DNA from: JAVEVF01 sp034005175
GTDB lineage: Bacteria; Actinomycetota; Coriobacteriia; Anaerosomatales; SLCP01
NCBI GenBank assembly: GCA_034005175.1
Contig: JAVEVF010000007.1
Location: forward strand, 1-31,665
DNA length: 31,665 nt
Reading direction: 5' to 3'
Part shown: positions 31,120 through 31,665 of the stretch, piece by piece
Layout: each line of letters begins with the position of its first letter
Numbering within the stretch: position 1 is the first letter of the stretch
Notes under the pieces: generated by a model
What the model was told of the DNA's origin: nothing
What the model saw: the letters and a program-made list of their open reading frames with translations, nothing else
Databases searched by the model: none
Translations under genes and position numbers: made by a program

Positions 31120-31665
31120 CTCGCAAGCCTTCCTCGAACCGTGAGAACGACGAGTCCGGCCGAGACCACCGCGCCCACAAGCGCCACGAGTCTCAACCAG
31201 GCAGGGGTCTTCACGGGGGGCTTGACCGGGTAGGCAGCCAACGGGGTGAACGGGATGCGGTCCGAGACGGCACGAACGGTGAATCCCGTGTTCACGAACG
31301 GGGGCAGCGGATCGCCGTGGATCCACGATGGGGTGTGGGGGTCATGGCAGCCAGCCGAGGTGCATGTAGGCTCGTTTCGGCCGTGCATGCCCTCGGACCA
31401 TTCATTGTATATACCCGAGTGGCACGTGGCACAGAGGCCTGAGACATCACCACCCACATCGGCGAACCCGCCGCCCAGCACTCTGAGCTTTCCCGGGTCG
31501 CGCGCGGGGTCATCATGGCAGACAAGACACGCGTCACCGCCCTCGCCAAGCACATCGTGTTTCTCGAGCACGATGCGGTGACCTTCGAAGTCGTTGGGCA
31601 GGGCCGCCGAGGCCACACCGTTCATCACTGGGTGACGGCAGTGCAGGGGTAGAAGGCGAGCTCAC
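31116..31665 (-). CDS. Small multiheme cytochrome c with C-terminal anchor; 5' cut by window edge, apparent frameshift
   Basis: The first visible gene of the respiratory operon. The intact frame (from about 31628) has CLVCH, CATCH and CTSAGCH (CX4CH at 31344-31364), then a C-terminal membrane helix (about 143-163). Upstream of 31636 this frame stops at 31662-31664, but another frame reads ELAFYPCTA; joining the two with one extra T between 31637 and 31636 would give CTACH-PVMNG, a fourth heme motif in exactly the right place. The gene therefore appears to carry a 1-nt deletion (real or a sequencing error). The signal peptide must lie beyond the edge. Its position suggests that it docks on the FeS/NrfD pair. 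Confidence 0.75.

Noticed and set aside
1..31665. CRISPR arrays, tRNA/rRNA genes, insertion sequences, att sites
   Set aside because: Reading through the window I saw no regularly spaced repeats, cloverleaf-like genes, transposase motifs or flanking direct repeats; a dedicated scan could still find something short.

Overview
The window is high-GC DNA that looks like an anaerobic or microaerophilic Actinomycetota, most plausibly the Coriobacteriia/OPB41-like lineage. That assignment is inferred from GC-rich coding, several apparently leaderless genes, a NrfD/FeS plus multiheme cytochrome operon, and the mix of genes; no marker gene fixes the taxonomy. Coding density is very high, no non-coding gap exceeds about 260 bp, and I saw no tRNA, rRNA, CRISPR array or insertion sequence.

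Left part (1-4 kb): a PerR-type peroxide sensor overlaps a catalase gene cut by the left edge, with a recognisable Per/Fur box on its promoter. Then come a CcmC-like membrane protein, a cardiolipin synthase and a DUF3221-like lipoprotein. From 3.9 to 6.6 kb lies a compact restriction island: a BglII-family endonuclease divergent from a C5-cytosine methyltransferase, followed by a Vsr mismatch endonuclease.

Middle part (6.7-19.8 kb): an unknown polytopic membrane protein; a small conserved-looking protein, a molybdenum-storage-protein homologue and a MOT1-type molybdate transporter in one probable operon (Mo/W uptake and storage); a MarR regulator with a heterodimeric ABC exporter pair behind a palindromic operator; a universal stress protein; an Mrr-N domain protein with a nuclease-like C-terminus; a PatB/MalY C-S lyase; a thermonuclease-like lipoprotein; a small tail-anchored protein; and a CCA-adding enzyme with an unusual C-terminal membrane segment.

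Right part (19.8-31.7 kb), all on the minus strand: a complete branched-chain amino-acid-type ABC importer (livJ-livH-livM-livG-livF), then a large respiratory operon. In reading order that operon encodes a small multiheme cytochrome with a C-terminal anchor (cut by the right edge and apparently frameshifted in a heme motif), a Tat-exported four-cluster ferredoxin subunit, a NrfD/PsrC quinone-interacting membrane subunit, and four membrane-anchored cytochromes with 11, 9, 9 and 12 heme motifs (41 in total). The four cytochromes look like products of tandem duplication. Together they suggest a quinol-linked electron conduit across the membrane and cell wall. No molybdopterin catalytic subunit is visible in the window, so the terminal acceptor is not known.
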